Of a stretch of DNA of 64,000 nt, positions 13,201 through 23,960 are shown in pieces. The position numbers were made by a program, and so were the translations under genes. Each line of letters starts with the position of its first letter. The stretch's first letter is position 1. Source of the DNA: Micromussa lordhowensis (lineage: Eukaryota > Cnidaria > Anthozoa > Scleractinia > Lobophylliidae); contig OZ026600.1 of the NCBI GenBank assembly GCA_964020085.1, positions 15,432,823 through 15,496,822 of the forward strand, written 5' to 3'. A model generated the notes under the pieces. It worked only from the letters and a program-made list of their open reading frames with translations, searched no databases and was not told the origin of the DNA.

Positions 13201-15189
13201 GCACGAGGAGAGGAATCAGGCCTATATCAGAGAAAGAAATAAGAGATAACATTGAGAAATTCAACCTAGGTAATAATAAAATTCATGGACAATGAAATAA
13301 CGGCAAGTATGACTATTACGAACCATTCTCGACACCTACATGCAAATCTACATGTGGCCAAGATACGATCAAGTAATATTGATACCAGTTTTAAAATTAT
13401 CTTAACCTGTTAACAATAAAAACATCGAATCTGTTTATATGAGCAAAATGCTTTCCCTTCTCTGAAGGAAAAGGTCAGCAGAGGAAATGTGACCCTTACG
13501 TACTACTTGATAGGTAAGAGAAGCGGACAACACAAGTTCTACTCGCCTAGAAAGAGAAGATACTCAGCCAAGGGATGTGTCTTTTTCAAAAGGGACCTGT
13601 TTCCACCTGGATTAATAGCAGCTATTGAAAATGGTATGAAAAGGATGGTATGAAGTATTGCCTGTTGTAAACAAATAAAGGAAAAAAGTATATTAGAGTG
13701 AACTAAAAAACGGATTAAAGAAGAATGGAAAAGGAAGTAGAAAGCAATTCTGGTTATAGTAAGAAAGTTAATGATAACAGTGCACTGAGGTCATGTTGTA
13801 GGCCATATTAGTAAGCAAGGACATACAGACAGAACCACGATTCTACACCCAAAAAGAAATAGGAAAAAAACAACAAGATCATTAAGAAAGGAAATAAAGA
13901 AATGAAACACAAAATAAAGAGATGAAATGTTGAATGATTTCAGTTTTGTTGATTACAGATTACAACGACGGAAAGGATGAAACAGACAAGGAAAAGCAGA
14001 ATGCGGAAATAAGCGGAAAAGGTAAAACGGCAAGCAAATGAAATGAAACGTATGAAATAAGTGTAAGTTTGCATTTTGGAGATGGTTGATTCTGAAACAA
14101 TGTAATGAACTAATAAACGAAATAACAAGTGAAAACAGTTTCATTAACAGGAGAGAGCGCAGAGAACACTGAAATAAAGCAGCTGAAGGGAAAAATTGAG
14201 AAAATGCAGAATCAGATTGATCGATTGCAAAAAAGGAAAAGAGAATTAAAGAGAATGCTGCCAAGTGGATCTCAAAAAGGTATGGAGCATGCAAAATTCT
14301 GAAGATAGAAATATCTAACAGATAGGCATTTCTATTGTGCTCTAAAATATAGTACATATAGCAGGTATAATTGTATTAAAAAAAAGTTGGCTATTTAGCT
14401 AGAATGACTAAGATAAACTAGCATAGCTATACGCGGGCCAGTCCAATTAAGAAATGTAGGTTACTGTAAAGAGATAAAACGACGATGATCATGAATTTGG
14501 TGGTAAGACGAGCTAGTGACAGTTTTTGTTGAGTGAATCAGGGAATTGATTTCATTTGTTGATATCTTTTGCAACGAATTTTATATTCAATTACGTACAG
14601 ATGATAATTCAGAAACCTCAAGCGAAGATGAAATAGAGATGGCAAAAGTAAGTAGTACTACCCAGGAGGAATTGTCATATACTCAAACAAAAAGAGGTAA
14701 GAAAAATATATATGACAAAAGATTGAAAATTATTGTGGTTTAATTTGTAAAGAAATAGTGAAAACTAAAAAAACTTTCCCCTAGGAACTGACAGCGAGCC
14801 AAAGTCAAAAAGGAGACTTTTTGAAGGGAAGACACACAAAGAAGGCAGTGCAGAGGGTATCAATGAAAGGGGTATAAGTGAAAAAGAAGCCAGGCTATCA
14901 GGAGAAAAACACGTCGGTAACGTACGGGATGAAGGACAGGGAGGTAACAATTGTACAATGGCAAAAATTCATACCTCAATTAAGACGTAAACTACTCAAT
15001 AATAATAACTAATATTTCAATTTCTTTAACTTGAAAAAGATAATACTAACAAGAATGTTGCACATTTTATAATAGCCAAAGAGATTACTAGGGAGACAAA
15101 AACTTCAGTAAAGGAAAGTTGGCAAGCGACAGGGAGGGCAAAAGAAGAGGAAGAGGGAGAAGGAGTAGGAGTAGGAGTAGGAAGAGGAA

Positions 15190-15224
<35 letters not shown>

Positions 15225-15229
15225 TGAGG
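10214..15229 (+). CDS. Many-exon P-loop ATPase (DUF927/SF3-helicase-like core) with coiled coil and Gly-Arg tail
   Basis: Supported exons are 10214-10522, 10683-11297, 11406-11743, 11919-12195, 12394-12755, 13110-13269, about 13468-13633, 13959-14021, 14151-14279, 14601-14696, 14785-14943 and 15040-15229. The second exon holds a conserved-looking block (RAVSVIGKNLNGRGQPIWCL). The third holds Walker A, AVGDPGTGKTKAGNVALA, then TTMGFQADDP (possible Walker B) and a TPLCTVNEH sensor-like stretch. This arrangement resembles phage DUF927 and SF3 primase-helicase ATPases, but I cannot name the family. Later exons are all phase 1: a Lys/Glu coiled coil (14151-14279), an acidic Ser-rich exon (14601-14696), and a last exon ending in repeated Gly-Arg before TGA. 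A further frame at 12740-12973 may be an exon. Frame breaks occur near 10385, 10687-10727, 12657 and 13516. No stray stop codon otherwise appears, so this is a recent copy or contains base-call errors. Confidence 0.6.
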
Positions 15230-15231
15230 AT
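15161..15231. repeat. GGAGTA/GGAAGA/GGACGA hexamer microsatellite
   Basis: Consecutive hexamers of GGAGTA, then GGAAGA, then GGACGA type run up to GGATGA. On the plus strand they encode the Gly-Val and Gly-Arg tail of the ATPase gene. On the minus strand they give a Pro-Arg string that runs out of the BEL-like gag frame. The repeat marks the junction of the two units. Confidence 0.85.
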
Positions 15232-15267
15232 TCTCAATCATGTCATACGTTGCACGAAGTTTCGCAG

Positions 15268-15334
<67 letters not shown>

Positions 15335-15452
15335 TCCAAATCTCTCTTGAAGTACATTTACTGCAACTTCATAGTTGGAGTTAGTCAGTTCCAGTCCAGA
15401 GATAACTGCACTGGCATCTCCTTGTAATTTGGCTCTTAAATAGTTGAATTTG

Positions 15453-15496
<44 letters not shown>

Positions 15497-15726
15497 CGAA
15501 TCCCAAAACTCTTGCCACTTCAAAATGTTTCCATCAAATTTTTGAAGTTCCAGTTTGGGAAGCTTGATAGTTGGCGTGTGGCGGGTAATTGGGACACCAA
15601 ATTGTTTTTTCCAATTCAAAATGTTTTAATTCCATTTCTGCTTTCATCTTAAGCTCTATATCTATAGTCGTTCTTTTGAGCTCAATTTCCTTTTCAGTTT
15701 GGGCCATCTTCATTTTAGCTTCCAAC

Positions 15727-15757
<31 letters not shown>

Positions 15758-16250
15758 GCTGTTTTTCTTTTTCATTCTGCTTCAACATTTCTAATTCCAA
15801 CTTCATCTTTCCCATTTGAATCTCTTTCTCGTGGTTCAGCTTTGCCAGGTGGAGGTCCTTGTCTTGTTGGAGTCTGTTTTTCCTCCCTTTCAGTTGTTTC
15901 CTGTTTTCGTTTAGCAATATTTGCCAGAAATAATTTGAGATGACAAATAGCCTCGTCACCATCAAGCGCGAGAATACTGAACTCTTCCATTTCACCTTCT
16001 AGTCGTTGGGTTTTAGCTTCGTCATCTTTGGATGCTTCTTGTAGTTGTTCCAGCAAATCTTTGTAAGATTTCAGATTTCTCTCCAATTTAAGGAGTAGTT
16101 CGTTGGCCTTGCCTTCACTTTCATCCAGAGTAACTTGTTGCTGGACGAAGGAATGAGTTTGCTCAATTCGGTCCTTCAGTCATTTCTTCGTCGGCGCTAA
16201 ACGCTGCCGAATACATCCGCTCATTTTCCACATTTAAAAGGTTAACAACC
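15232..16250 (-). pseudogene. BEL/Pao-like retrotransposon gag remnant (DUF1759), truncated
   Basis: The 5' part (about 16230-15620) is Glu/Lys-rich and reads as a coiled coil (for example KEKQREHEQKILEVELEAKM), partly in a shifted frame. The 3' part (15600-15232) has the DUF1759 gag signature: KLPKLELQKFDGNILKWQEF, then DKFNYLRAKLQGDASAVISG and YEVAVNVLQERFGRDE. DUF1759 is the gag core of BEL/Pao LTR elements. The frame stops being gag-like at 15232, where the hexamer microsatellite begins. No zinc knuckle, protease or RT follows in the expected direction. An in-frame stop near the start and the coiled-coil frame change show that it is broken. Confidence 0.7.
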
Positions 16251-16344
16251 TCGGTTCAACCTTGCTCTGTTACCACATGTCGCCGAGGATGCGGTCACAA
16301 TCCTTTGAAACCTGAAATTTAGGTTTTCACTTCGAAAAGTTTAA

Positions 16345-16560
16345 AGGAGAACTGAAGGCAAAAATTGATATTTTTTTGTAACACTTTTTTTAGAAAGTCT
16401 AACATCAATAAAGTCCAGTTTGGATAGTTATTCCTGTCCGTTTACTGGTTTTCGCGAGAAATTTAGTTTTAAACTGTGTTTTTCCCGCTTTTCGGGCCTT
16501 TTTATTGCGGGCCCGTAATGCGTGTCAGCGGTATGCTATGACGTATGATATGGGGAACAC
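16345..16560 (+). repeat. Left terminal inverted repeat of the Kolobok element
   Basis: It starts AGGAGAACTGAAGGCAAAAA and extends inward with matching blocks, including TATGACGTATGATATGGGGA near 16536-16556. The same blocks recur in reverse complement and mirrored order at the right end. Confidence 0.85.
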
Positions 16561-16641
16561 TGCTTTCGTAAACAAGAAGAGAACAGGCGGTGTCAGCTGA
16601 AACTTGTCGTTCTGTTACGGATTTCCTTCATTATTTCCAAC

Positions 16642-17245
16642 ATGAGCGGTGTACAGCCATTCCAGTTTGAGCCAACCTATCCTCCTGGTGAAGAACCAGT
16701 TGACTCGGAAGAAGAAACTTAAAGTTGGAGACAGCGGAGCTAATTTTGATAACAGAGTTGGAAACACAGAATGGTGCATTTATGGGGGCAATTGTGTCCC
16801 AATGTCGACGGCCGATGAATGTTTTTGTTGTCAGGAATTGGAGGCCCTTAATCAAAAGTTCGACGAGTCAGGGGTTGAATGCATAACTGACCATGCAAAG
16901 TTTAGAATTGTGTGCCTCGATACGGACGTGCTAAATACTGCCCTTGTTGCAATTCACAACGCACGCTGTAATCCTTTGCCGGAACCCATCGAGAACAGGT
17001 TAGTTGTTTTGAAAATCTAGCCGCAAAAGTTATTTGTTCATCATGTAATTCGCATATTTGTGATCTCTTCTAGAACATGGCGTTTAGCAGCGTACCGTCA
17101 GTTTACTTGGTGGGTTCATGGTCTACTGGGAAGGAAAAACCGGCGAGTGATTCCAGCGTGCGTTGTGAAAGCAATTAGAAATGAATTTCCAGAGGAGAGT
17201 GGGGAATATGCCAGATTCAAACCGGCGGAAATCAATTTAATTTAA
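16642..17245 (+). CDS. P2X7-intracellular-ballast-like protein encoded inside Kolobok
   Basis: Exons 16642-16998 and 17074-17245 join in phase as AG|A. The N terminus MSGVQPFQFEPTYPPGEEP is followed by a cysteine-rich core: CFCCQE, ECITDHAKFRIVCLDTDVL, then RLAAYRQFTWWVHG and RRVIPACVVKAIRNEFPE. This order of CC-E, CIT-H-F, AYRQ-W and IP-C-V-IR-FP is that of the cytoplasmic ballast domain of P2X7 receptors, which binds zinc and guanine nucleotide in the mammalian protein. In cnidarians and fish it also occurs alone in many copies. No P2X channel part is present. A first CxC ligand seems altered (WCIYGGNC). The frame breaks once at a TT at 16719-16720; the rest is open. Its job in the transposon is unknown; it may be DNA-binding or regulatory. 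Confidence 0.75.
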
Positions 17246-17864
17246 AATTTTCTAGAACAAGTAATAGTGGATTTTAGCATGCTTTATTGATATCGATTTT
17301 CTACACATATATGTTTTGCAAAAATAGCATTCGTCTTCAGCTAATTATAATACTATGACACTGATCTCTAAAATTAACCTAATTCTTTTAATTATTTTCT
17401 TTGGATTTTCAACAAGTTGCTCGATTCACCTTTAAAATATATTGATAATTAATAGCCATGATCAAGCACAATATGCATGGTTTGTTCTGATTAAATTTTG
17501 ATTTGAAGTTTGATAGAAATGTACTGTTTGCTGTTGGTTTCAATGTATAGATTGGATGGCATGTATAGAAGAGTTGTTGCTAATAGTGATAATAGAAGCA
17601 ATAATTGTTGAAGGGCTGACTGGGAAAGATGGCCTGTTATTACATTGTTCAGCACACCAACATCATTGCTTTAAATAACCTAAACTTGGCAACAGTTTGT
17701 TTTGAAAGTTAAATGGAAATAACATTTCCCAGAGCAAAGCACCAAAAAGATAAAATTTTTTTGTTTGGTGTACATGTACAAAAAAAATATTCCAGAGTGA
17801 GTGAACACATTGCCAAGAGCCCTTCAATAACCATTACATCAAATTCATTCAAGTATCAGAAAAT
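17246..17864. other. AT-rich spacer between the two convergent Kolobok genes
   Basis: No coding sequence is seen. It probably supplies the 3' UTRs and polyadenylation regions of both transposon genes. Confidence 0.5.
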
Positions 17865-20324
17865 CTAGATGTGTGCCCTATCTGGTCGAGGGGTGCAAGC
17901 AATGTTGCGTGGAATATGTGGTGCTGTGAGAGTGGCACTTCTTTCAGCAGCATCTTGACACTTCCTTGCGACAATTGCATCCACCAATGGGCGTACATGA
18001 TCCCTTGTTGTCTTCTCCATAATTGGTTTTGCAATCCATTCCTTACTTCTTTTGGAGAAGACTACCTTGAAACGAAGCTCTCCCTCGTTTTCTCCCTTCG
18101 AAGCAGTAGCATGGTCTCTGCTGGTGTTGGCATTGTGGTCAAGGGCTGTCAGCTGTGTTCGAGCAACCATGCCCTTATACCAAAAGTGCTGTCGCTTGGG
18201 GAGGTATTTCGTCTGGACGCTGTGATACACCTCCAAAGATCCAGTATGACAGCTGAGTGTCAACTGCTGGATGTCTGTAAGTAGATTTTTGTCAAATACC
18301 ACTTCTTTTAATGCCTCGTGGGCTGGTGAACCTGGCCTCAGCCATCTCTCGGTTCTGGCCACATTTCTTGGGATGGGTGGGTGGGGACATTCATGATAAT
18401 AATCTGCACTGTCCTACTGGTGGATGTTGGCAGTGTGGTGGACAATTGATATCCACTTCTCCCTCAAGAGTTCCTTGTACCCATTGCATGTGTCGGCACA
18501 CCACCAGAGATGGTTGGAGACTGACTTATTCCAGGGAAAAGAATCACCACAGTCCTTCTTCTTTGCCTTTTCAGTTAGTTTTTTAGTGACACTTTTTGCT
18601 AAATGCCACACATCAAACTGGTGATCCACATCAGGGTAGATGTGTTTCATATCTGACTTTATGCTGACATGGCGATCAGTTGCCACAACCTTCACTTTTG
18701 CCCCTTTACCCTGGATATTTTCCATGCACCTTTTAAACCCTTCTCTCTCCATGGCATTACTGCTGGTCACTTCGCTGACCTGAACAATTTGGAAGTCAAC
18801 TATTTTGTCGCTATGTTGATCGATCATGGTGTAGGTGCCATATTTTGCGTTATGCCCTGGGCTGTCACAGCGACCATCCCCAGAAAGCCACAACTCTTTA
18901 TCTTTCAAATCATTAAAAACAGAATTTTGTTCTCCCTCCAAATTTCATTAATTACTGGAAATAAATATGAGTCTTGAATGTTACAAAATGTTTTCTCACT
19001 GAAAAAGCATAACCTTAATATTTCAGCTAATGTAGCTATCTTGGTGTAAGTGGCCCCACTTAGAAGAATTGATGAGGACATCAAAAGGTTTCCAGCAGCC
19101 ATCCCTTTGATCATTGGCTGGCTGTTCCAGAAGTAGGTGTGGCCATTTATGCACTTAAGTGTAACAAACAACTGAGAACCCTGGGTAGATTTATGTTTTT
19201 TTCTTATGCCTGCACCACACCCGGGACATCTTTTAAAAAGCTTCACTAATTCTTGTTTGAAAACAAGGAACTTAACATCATCTTGTGGATTGACACTTTT
19301 TGAGTCTTCAGTTTCTGACTGTGAACTGTTTGAATGATCTGACATTTCATCATTTTTCAATGGTACATAAGATAGATCCTTTTGAGGTGAATTGTCAGGT
19401 GCGATTTTCTGTTCATGGGACGGGTCTACCTCATCAGAAGAGATCACTTCCTCTCTGTGAAAGTCTTCATCAGTTTGAGTGCTTTGGTCACACAGGATCA
19501 CATCAAATGAAGACTTGTAAGTTTGCGACTCAGTGGATTTCATCATAAGTTGTGCTCCTTGTGTATTAATTTGACACCCAACATCACTGGTAAGCTTATG
19601 TATTGGTGTACTCATTTTATTCGCTTTTGTTGAATCCAGATTATGTTGCTGCAATGGCCTCTTGAATGCAACCTCACTATGATCTATGCCCTGGGAATTT
19701 AGGCAGCCAACTTCCGGGTAACATTCACTGGAGGTACTAGCTACAGGTTCTGTATGCACACCCTGGGAAGTGTGGGAGGCAGCTGCTGAATTACATTCAG
19801 TGGAGGTACTAGGTTCCACAACATTCATAGGGGAAACATGATGTGCCGTGGTGAGTAATACAATATACTGCAAACCAAAGCAGACATTTCGTGACTTAGT
19901 GAGCGATTGCGTGAGCGTTCCCTCCACATGTAAGATAAGAAAGTACTTCGAGTTGCAAGTAGCTAAAATTAATTCAGACTCTTACCTCTTGCTTTGCTCT
20001 GTCATGCAAACGGTTTTCAGACGATAGTCAAGGCTTCTTTCTTGGCCGATGGACAAATATTGTTAGTACTGCATCCGGCTTCAATGTACGTTTTGATTTC
20101 AACCCAAGAAGTTCTGCTTTAAGATCACGTTCAAAGCAGTCAGGCTCGAAGTGATCAGAACACAACCGAGTATCTTTAGTGACCACAAAGTCAGCTTGGG
20201 ATATTTTTGCTAACCACTTTTGCAAGAGAGAATTTTCTGTAGGAAGACGGTGGAAACTTATTCCATGCTCCTTGCTAACTGATCGAGAATCATTCGAGCA
20301 TTCAACAGCACAACAATACATCAT
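17865..20324 (-). pseudogene. Kolobok THAP-DDE transposase, decayed
   Basis: Exon 1 (20324-19986) encodes an N-terminal THAP zinc finger (CAVEC, then FHRLP, W, and LCSDHFEPDCF), which binds the transposon ends. Exon 2 (19867-17865) has a Ser/Thr-rich linker, a CPGCGAGI knuckle and the DDE core: LWLSGDGRCDSPGHNAKYGT, VVATDRHVSI, HQFDVWHLAK and NHLWWCADTC. This is the Kolobok arrangement. Damage includes TGA at 20028-20030 just after THAP (probably from CGA), a one-base frame break at the CCC at 18934-18936, and TAG at 18414-18416 (probably from TGG). Downstream of the TAG the same frame continues to 17865. The catalytic motifs remain, but the protein cannot be made in full. Confidence 0.88.
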
Positions 20325-21114
20325 TACGACGAAACAGTAGAAACGATCTATATACACATAAAATGAGTACTGAGGCTAACGCAAAATGGATAGCTTTATT
20401 TATACCAAAAAGATTGCCGCAAGACCGGAAAAATCAGCCTGAAATTTTCGAAAAATGTGCGATAACACATTACTAGTTGCGAAAGGAACATGACGCGCAC
20501 TGTAAATCGAGCTTAGTAGTTTACGAAATTGCAGTCATGGGATTTCCGTCTACTGACTTCGAAGCACCACGCTAACTCTAAATATAATTCAATCACTACC
20601 CTAAAACTGTTGCGACATTAACTTTAGAAACGTTTAGAAGCTGACAAGGAATAATTATGCAATTAACTAAAATGACACAAATAAAGTCACGTACAGGAGA
20701 ACAGATCTGGCAAGCTCGATGTTTATTTCAAGCTTGGAGCATATGCACTCATTACAGCTGTTGAACGTGATTTAACTTCTTTCACTATACTGAGAACAAT
20801 TTAAGTAAACAAATGTCCAAACCAGGCGAATTTCACAATAATAAAAACAAAATAACTGGAGTAAATAATCCTATGTATTAAAAAACATACTTCGTACAGC
20901 AAATGTTTCTAATGGTTACGATTGCGGGCGAAAATTTTAACTTGCGCTTCCATGTCCAAGTTTCCAATGAATACATATCACAAGCGCAGAGGACTGCTTA
21001 TAGGCATCTTTCCGTCTTAAATGTCCCAAATCTTTCTTGCTGCACTAAACAACAAGGTCAACATCACTCAAAATCCCTAAAATCCTGCCTCTGTTCCTCA
21101 AGTATCTCGCACGT

Positions 21115-21316
21115 GTTCCCCATATCATACGTCATAGACTCCTAAAGTGACCGCTGACACACCTATTCTGAGCCGCAATGCCAATAGCCTAAAACCACAG
21201 TAAAAACTTATATTTCAAGTTAAAAAAGGCCCAAATGGCAAAAAAAGTGTCAAACATCAATATACTGGGTCTAAACTATAAGAAAAAAATACTTGATTTT
21301 TGCCTTCAGTTCCCCT
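21115..21316 (-). repeat. Right terminal inverted repeat of the Kolobok element
   Basis: In reverse complement it starts AGGGGAACTGAAGGCAAAAA. The inner block CCATATCATACGTCATA near 21119-21136 mirrors the block at the left end. Confidence 0.85.
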
Positions 21317-21371
21317 TTAATAAAATTGTCCTACATTCAAAATACAAATCGTTTGTAACCACGTTTTAGTT

Positions 21372-23213
21372 TTATCTGCCTAGGTAGCCGGGCCAGGAGC
21401 TTATGGTCAGGCCTCTTGCTAGTTTCCAGTTCCTGCAGTTCGCGGAAACTCCATGACACTTACTGCATTTCTCGCAATTTAGTCTGGTTCGACAGTTCTT
21501 CGATTGATGACCCCTTTTCAGGCATCCAAAGCAGAGGCCTTTTGATTTAACCAATGCCAGGCGCTCATCAATGCTCTTCCTGCTTAGTTCTCCGCACTTG
21601 TGAAGTGGGTCATTACCGCTGCAAAAGATACACGAACTTTGCCTTTTCGGCTCTTGCTCTGCATTAGACCTTCCTTGGCTCTCGCTAGGCATGGTACAAG
21701 AGGAAAACGACGGAAAACTCTTAGCTCCTTGAGTTTTCTTCACTCGGCTTCTGTAAGGCACCTTGTTTCTTTTACTTTTCAAAGCTTCGGGAGAAAAGGC
21801 TGGGTCATTTGCGAGATCTGCTTCTTCTCAAATTCCAAATTCCACAAATTCCACGAGATCATGGAAGGATACCGTTCTCTCCATTTTCTTCAGGACATCA
21901 CGTGCCTGGCGACACCACCTGAAGCCTGACTTGAGGGGCAGTTTGGTGCTTATTTCCTGTGGTAACCTTGTTGAATTTAGTTCTTCCATGTACTTCATCG
22001 AACTGCATGGCCACTTCACAACGGACAAGAAAATCAGAGAAATCTTGGAGACTGGAGCGATCTCCTTTGACGATCTGCAGCCAGTTTACCAATGTAGCCT
22101 TATAAGCTTTGGCTACTCAAAATGGGTTACCGAAACGCTGAGCCAAGAGCTTACGAACTTCTTCATAACCTTTGTCAGAATCCCAGGTCAAGAAACCTTT
22201 CACGACTTTGTGGGCTTTGCCAGACGTATACTTGCCCAAAAAGTACAGTTTATCCTTCTCTGAGTCAACTTTCTTCTCTATCATGGCATCGAAGGCAGCT
22301 ATGAATGTCGGGTAATCGAAATAACTTCCTTTAAAGACAGGCAGTTCTTGAGAAAGAAGCCTACTGCCTCTTTGCTGGTTGACAATCAGAGCGCTTAATT
22401 CCGCTTGTTTCCGACATCGAATTTAGCTTCGTGGAAACTTTCTTCATCGTTCGAGCTAGGCTGTTCTTCACTTCGTAGTTCATGACCAATTTGATAGCTT
22501 CCTCTTCAGTGTCTGTCAAGGCAATCTCTTTTTCCAGCTGACTTCTTCTTAAATTGGTTACATGGTCCAAGTACTTCATTTCGACCTTTTAGCTTCGCTG
22601 CTCTGGCCGCTGCCTATACTCTCTTTGACATGACCGACGACCTAGAAGACCTTAAAGAACCTGATACCTTTGTTCTTCCAAAACGGCTTGACTTGGTTGA
22701 CTTGGTTTTGAATTCTTCATGATTTCGTTAAGTAGCATTTGACATTTGGTGAACTCCCGATCACACAAATAAAAATATCGATAAGCAGCACCTTTAGCAC
22801 TTTCATCATCGAGTAACTCGTCATAACATCGGTATGCCTGATTGAGTTCCTCTTTAATTAAATCCAGGGTTTCTCTTTCTTTTTCTAATTCTTGGGTTCC
22901 CAGGTGGGAGTCAAGCAATGAGTAAATTCTTCTAACATGTTTACGTAATTTTTTCCACTTCTTGTTTCCTTAAAGCGTGAACTTCCAATTGAAAGGCTCT
23001 GCCTTTCTCGGTCAAAGTTAGATTGTGTGGTCCTCTCAAATTTGGAGGATCGTATTGCCTGCCACGAGGACTATGTACTTCGGCTAAACCAAGATTTCTT
23101 GAATGGCATTGTTCATCTGCAATTTCAAGTTCTTCTTGTCTCTTCTCCAATGAGAGAATCTTTCTAACTGTAACTCGAGACGATCGACTACCACTATCGC
23201 TCATTCTCAACAA
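21372..23213 (-). pseudogene. BEL/Pao-like gag remnant with zinc knuckle, second lineage
   Basis: The frame starts near 23198 (MSDSGSRSSRVTV) and runs, with several frame changes, to 21372. The first third is charged and helical. The middle, near 22340-21830, has a DUF1759-like stretch split across frames. The end carries the BEL-type zinc knuckle region (GLCFGCLKRGHQSKNC followed by further Cys pairs). The domain order, coiled coil, DUF1759, CCHC, is that of BEL/Pao gag. A break sits in a six-base T run at 22949-22954, and others are near 22600 and 21830. It differs in sequence from the gag at 15.2-16.2 kb, so these are two lineages rather than halves of one gag. No pol is found downstream; the Kolobok end begins 52 bases past the stop. 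Confidence 0.7.
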
Positions 23214-23709
23214 ACTTTAATGCAGCCAAAGGTGTGAATTGGCGATATTTTACTGTAGCGGCAAGCGAACATCAAGGCCGAATGAAGGGGAAAAAAAAAT
23301 CGTGACTGGAGAAATACCACGCCAAACCAGGGGATACGTTACAGAGACATTTAATCAATCTCGTAAACTGTAAGCAAATTAAAAAGAAGACTTACATAAA
23401 CAATTGTATTTGATTTGACACATGGCGACATAACAGCGTAAATGAACCTAACACAATCTTGATCCTTTCTTTATCCTGAAAGGGGGCACATAAGGCAGCA
23501 ATAGCATCCATGAACTGGATCAAAGTTTCCTACTGACTATCCCCCAGCCCCTGAGACAATATTTCAAAATCCCTCGTACTGCAACCTAAGAGAAGAATGA
23601 TCAATAAAAGTGGGTAAAAAAGATAATAAAACATTACTCTAATGGTTCCTGGTTCTCAGGGAAGGCACTCGTATAACAGTAATAAACTGAGCTTGAAAAA
23701 ATTATGAAT

Positions 23710-23960
23710 CGAACCCCAAAATACCAGCAGAAGAAGAAGAAGAACCTTTATTAATTTATACCGCTCAGGGTAGCCCCTTCAGATGCAAAAAGCTGTCTGT
23801 TATCAATGGGAGCCCTGAGCAATAACGTACAAAAACTACACTAAAACATTACACTAATACAGATAATAATATAAATAGAAAACTATGTACAAGTAAAAAA
23901 ACACATTTAAAAGATGTGTAAACACGAAATACCATTAAGGTAGTTCATTAAATAGAGTGC
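23710..23960 (-). repeat. Probable non-LTR retrotransposon 3' tail
   Basis: Read on the minus strand, the block ends TATAAATTAATAAAGG followed by (TTC)n. That is the typical end of CR1/L2-like elements, whose 3' UTR finishes in a microsatellite. No coding part is attached. Confidence 0.4.

Larger units (their letters stand above)
16341..21320. mobile_element. Kolobok DNA transposon, complete, with TTAA target duplications
   Basis: TTAA occurs at 16341-16344 and 21317-21320, directly outside matching ends that begin AGGRGAACTGAAGGC. Kolobok elements are known for TTAA duplications, AGG-type ends and a THAP-DDE transposase; all three are seen. The body (16345-21316) is 4,972 bp. It holds two convergent genes, a P2X7-ballast-like gene (+) and the transposase (-), with 0.6 kb of AT-rich DNA between their 3' ends. 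The element sits between two BEL/Pao-like gag remnants. The transposase carries nonsense codons, so this copy is probably not autonomous. Confidence 0.9.

Noticed and set aside
15026..15230. Pro-Arg/Ser-rich extension of the gag frame as a real gag C terminus
   Set aside because: It is the reverse reading of the hexamer microsatellite and of the last exon of the ATPase gene.
1..16000. Terminal inverted repeats bounding the KDZ neighbourhood
   Set aside because: I compared the 1-2.8 kb and 14.9-16.3 kb regions by eye and found no convincing long match. An alignment program might still find short ends.
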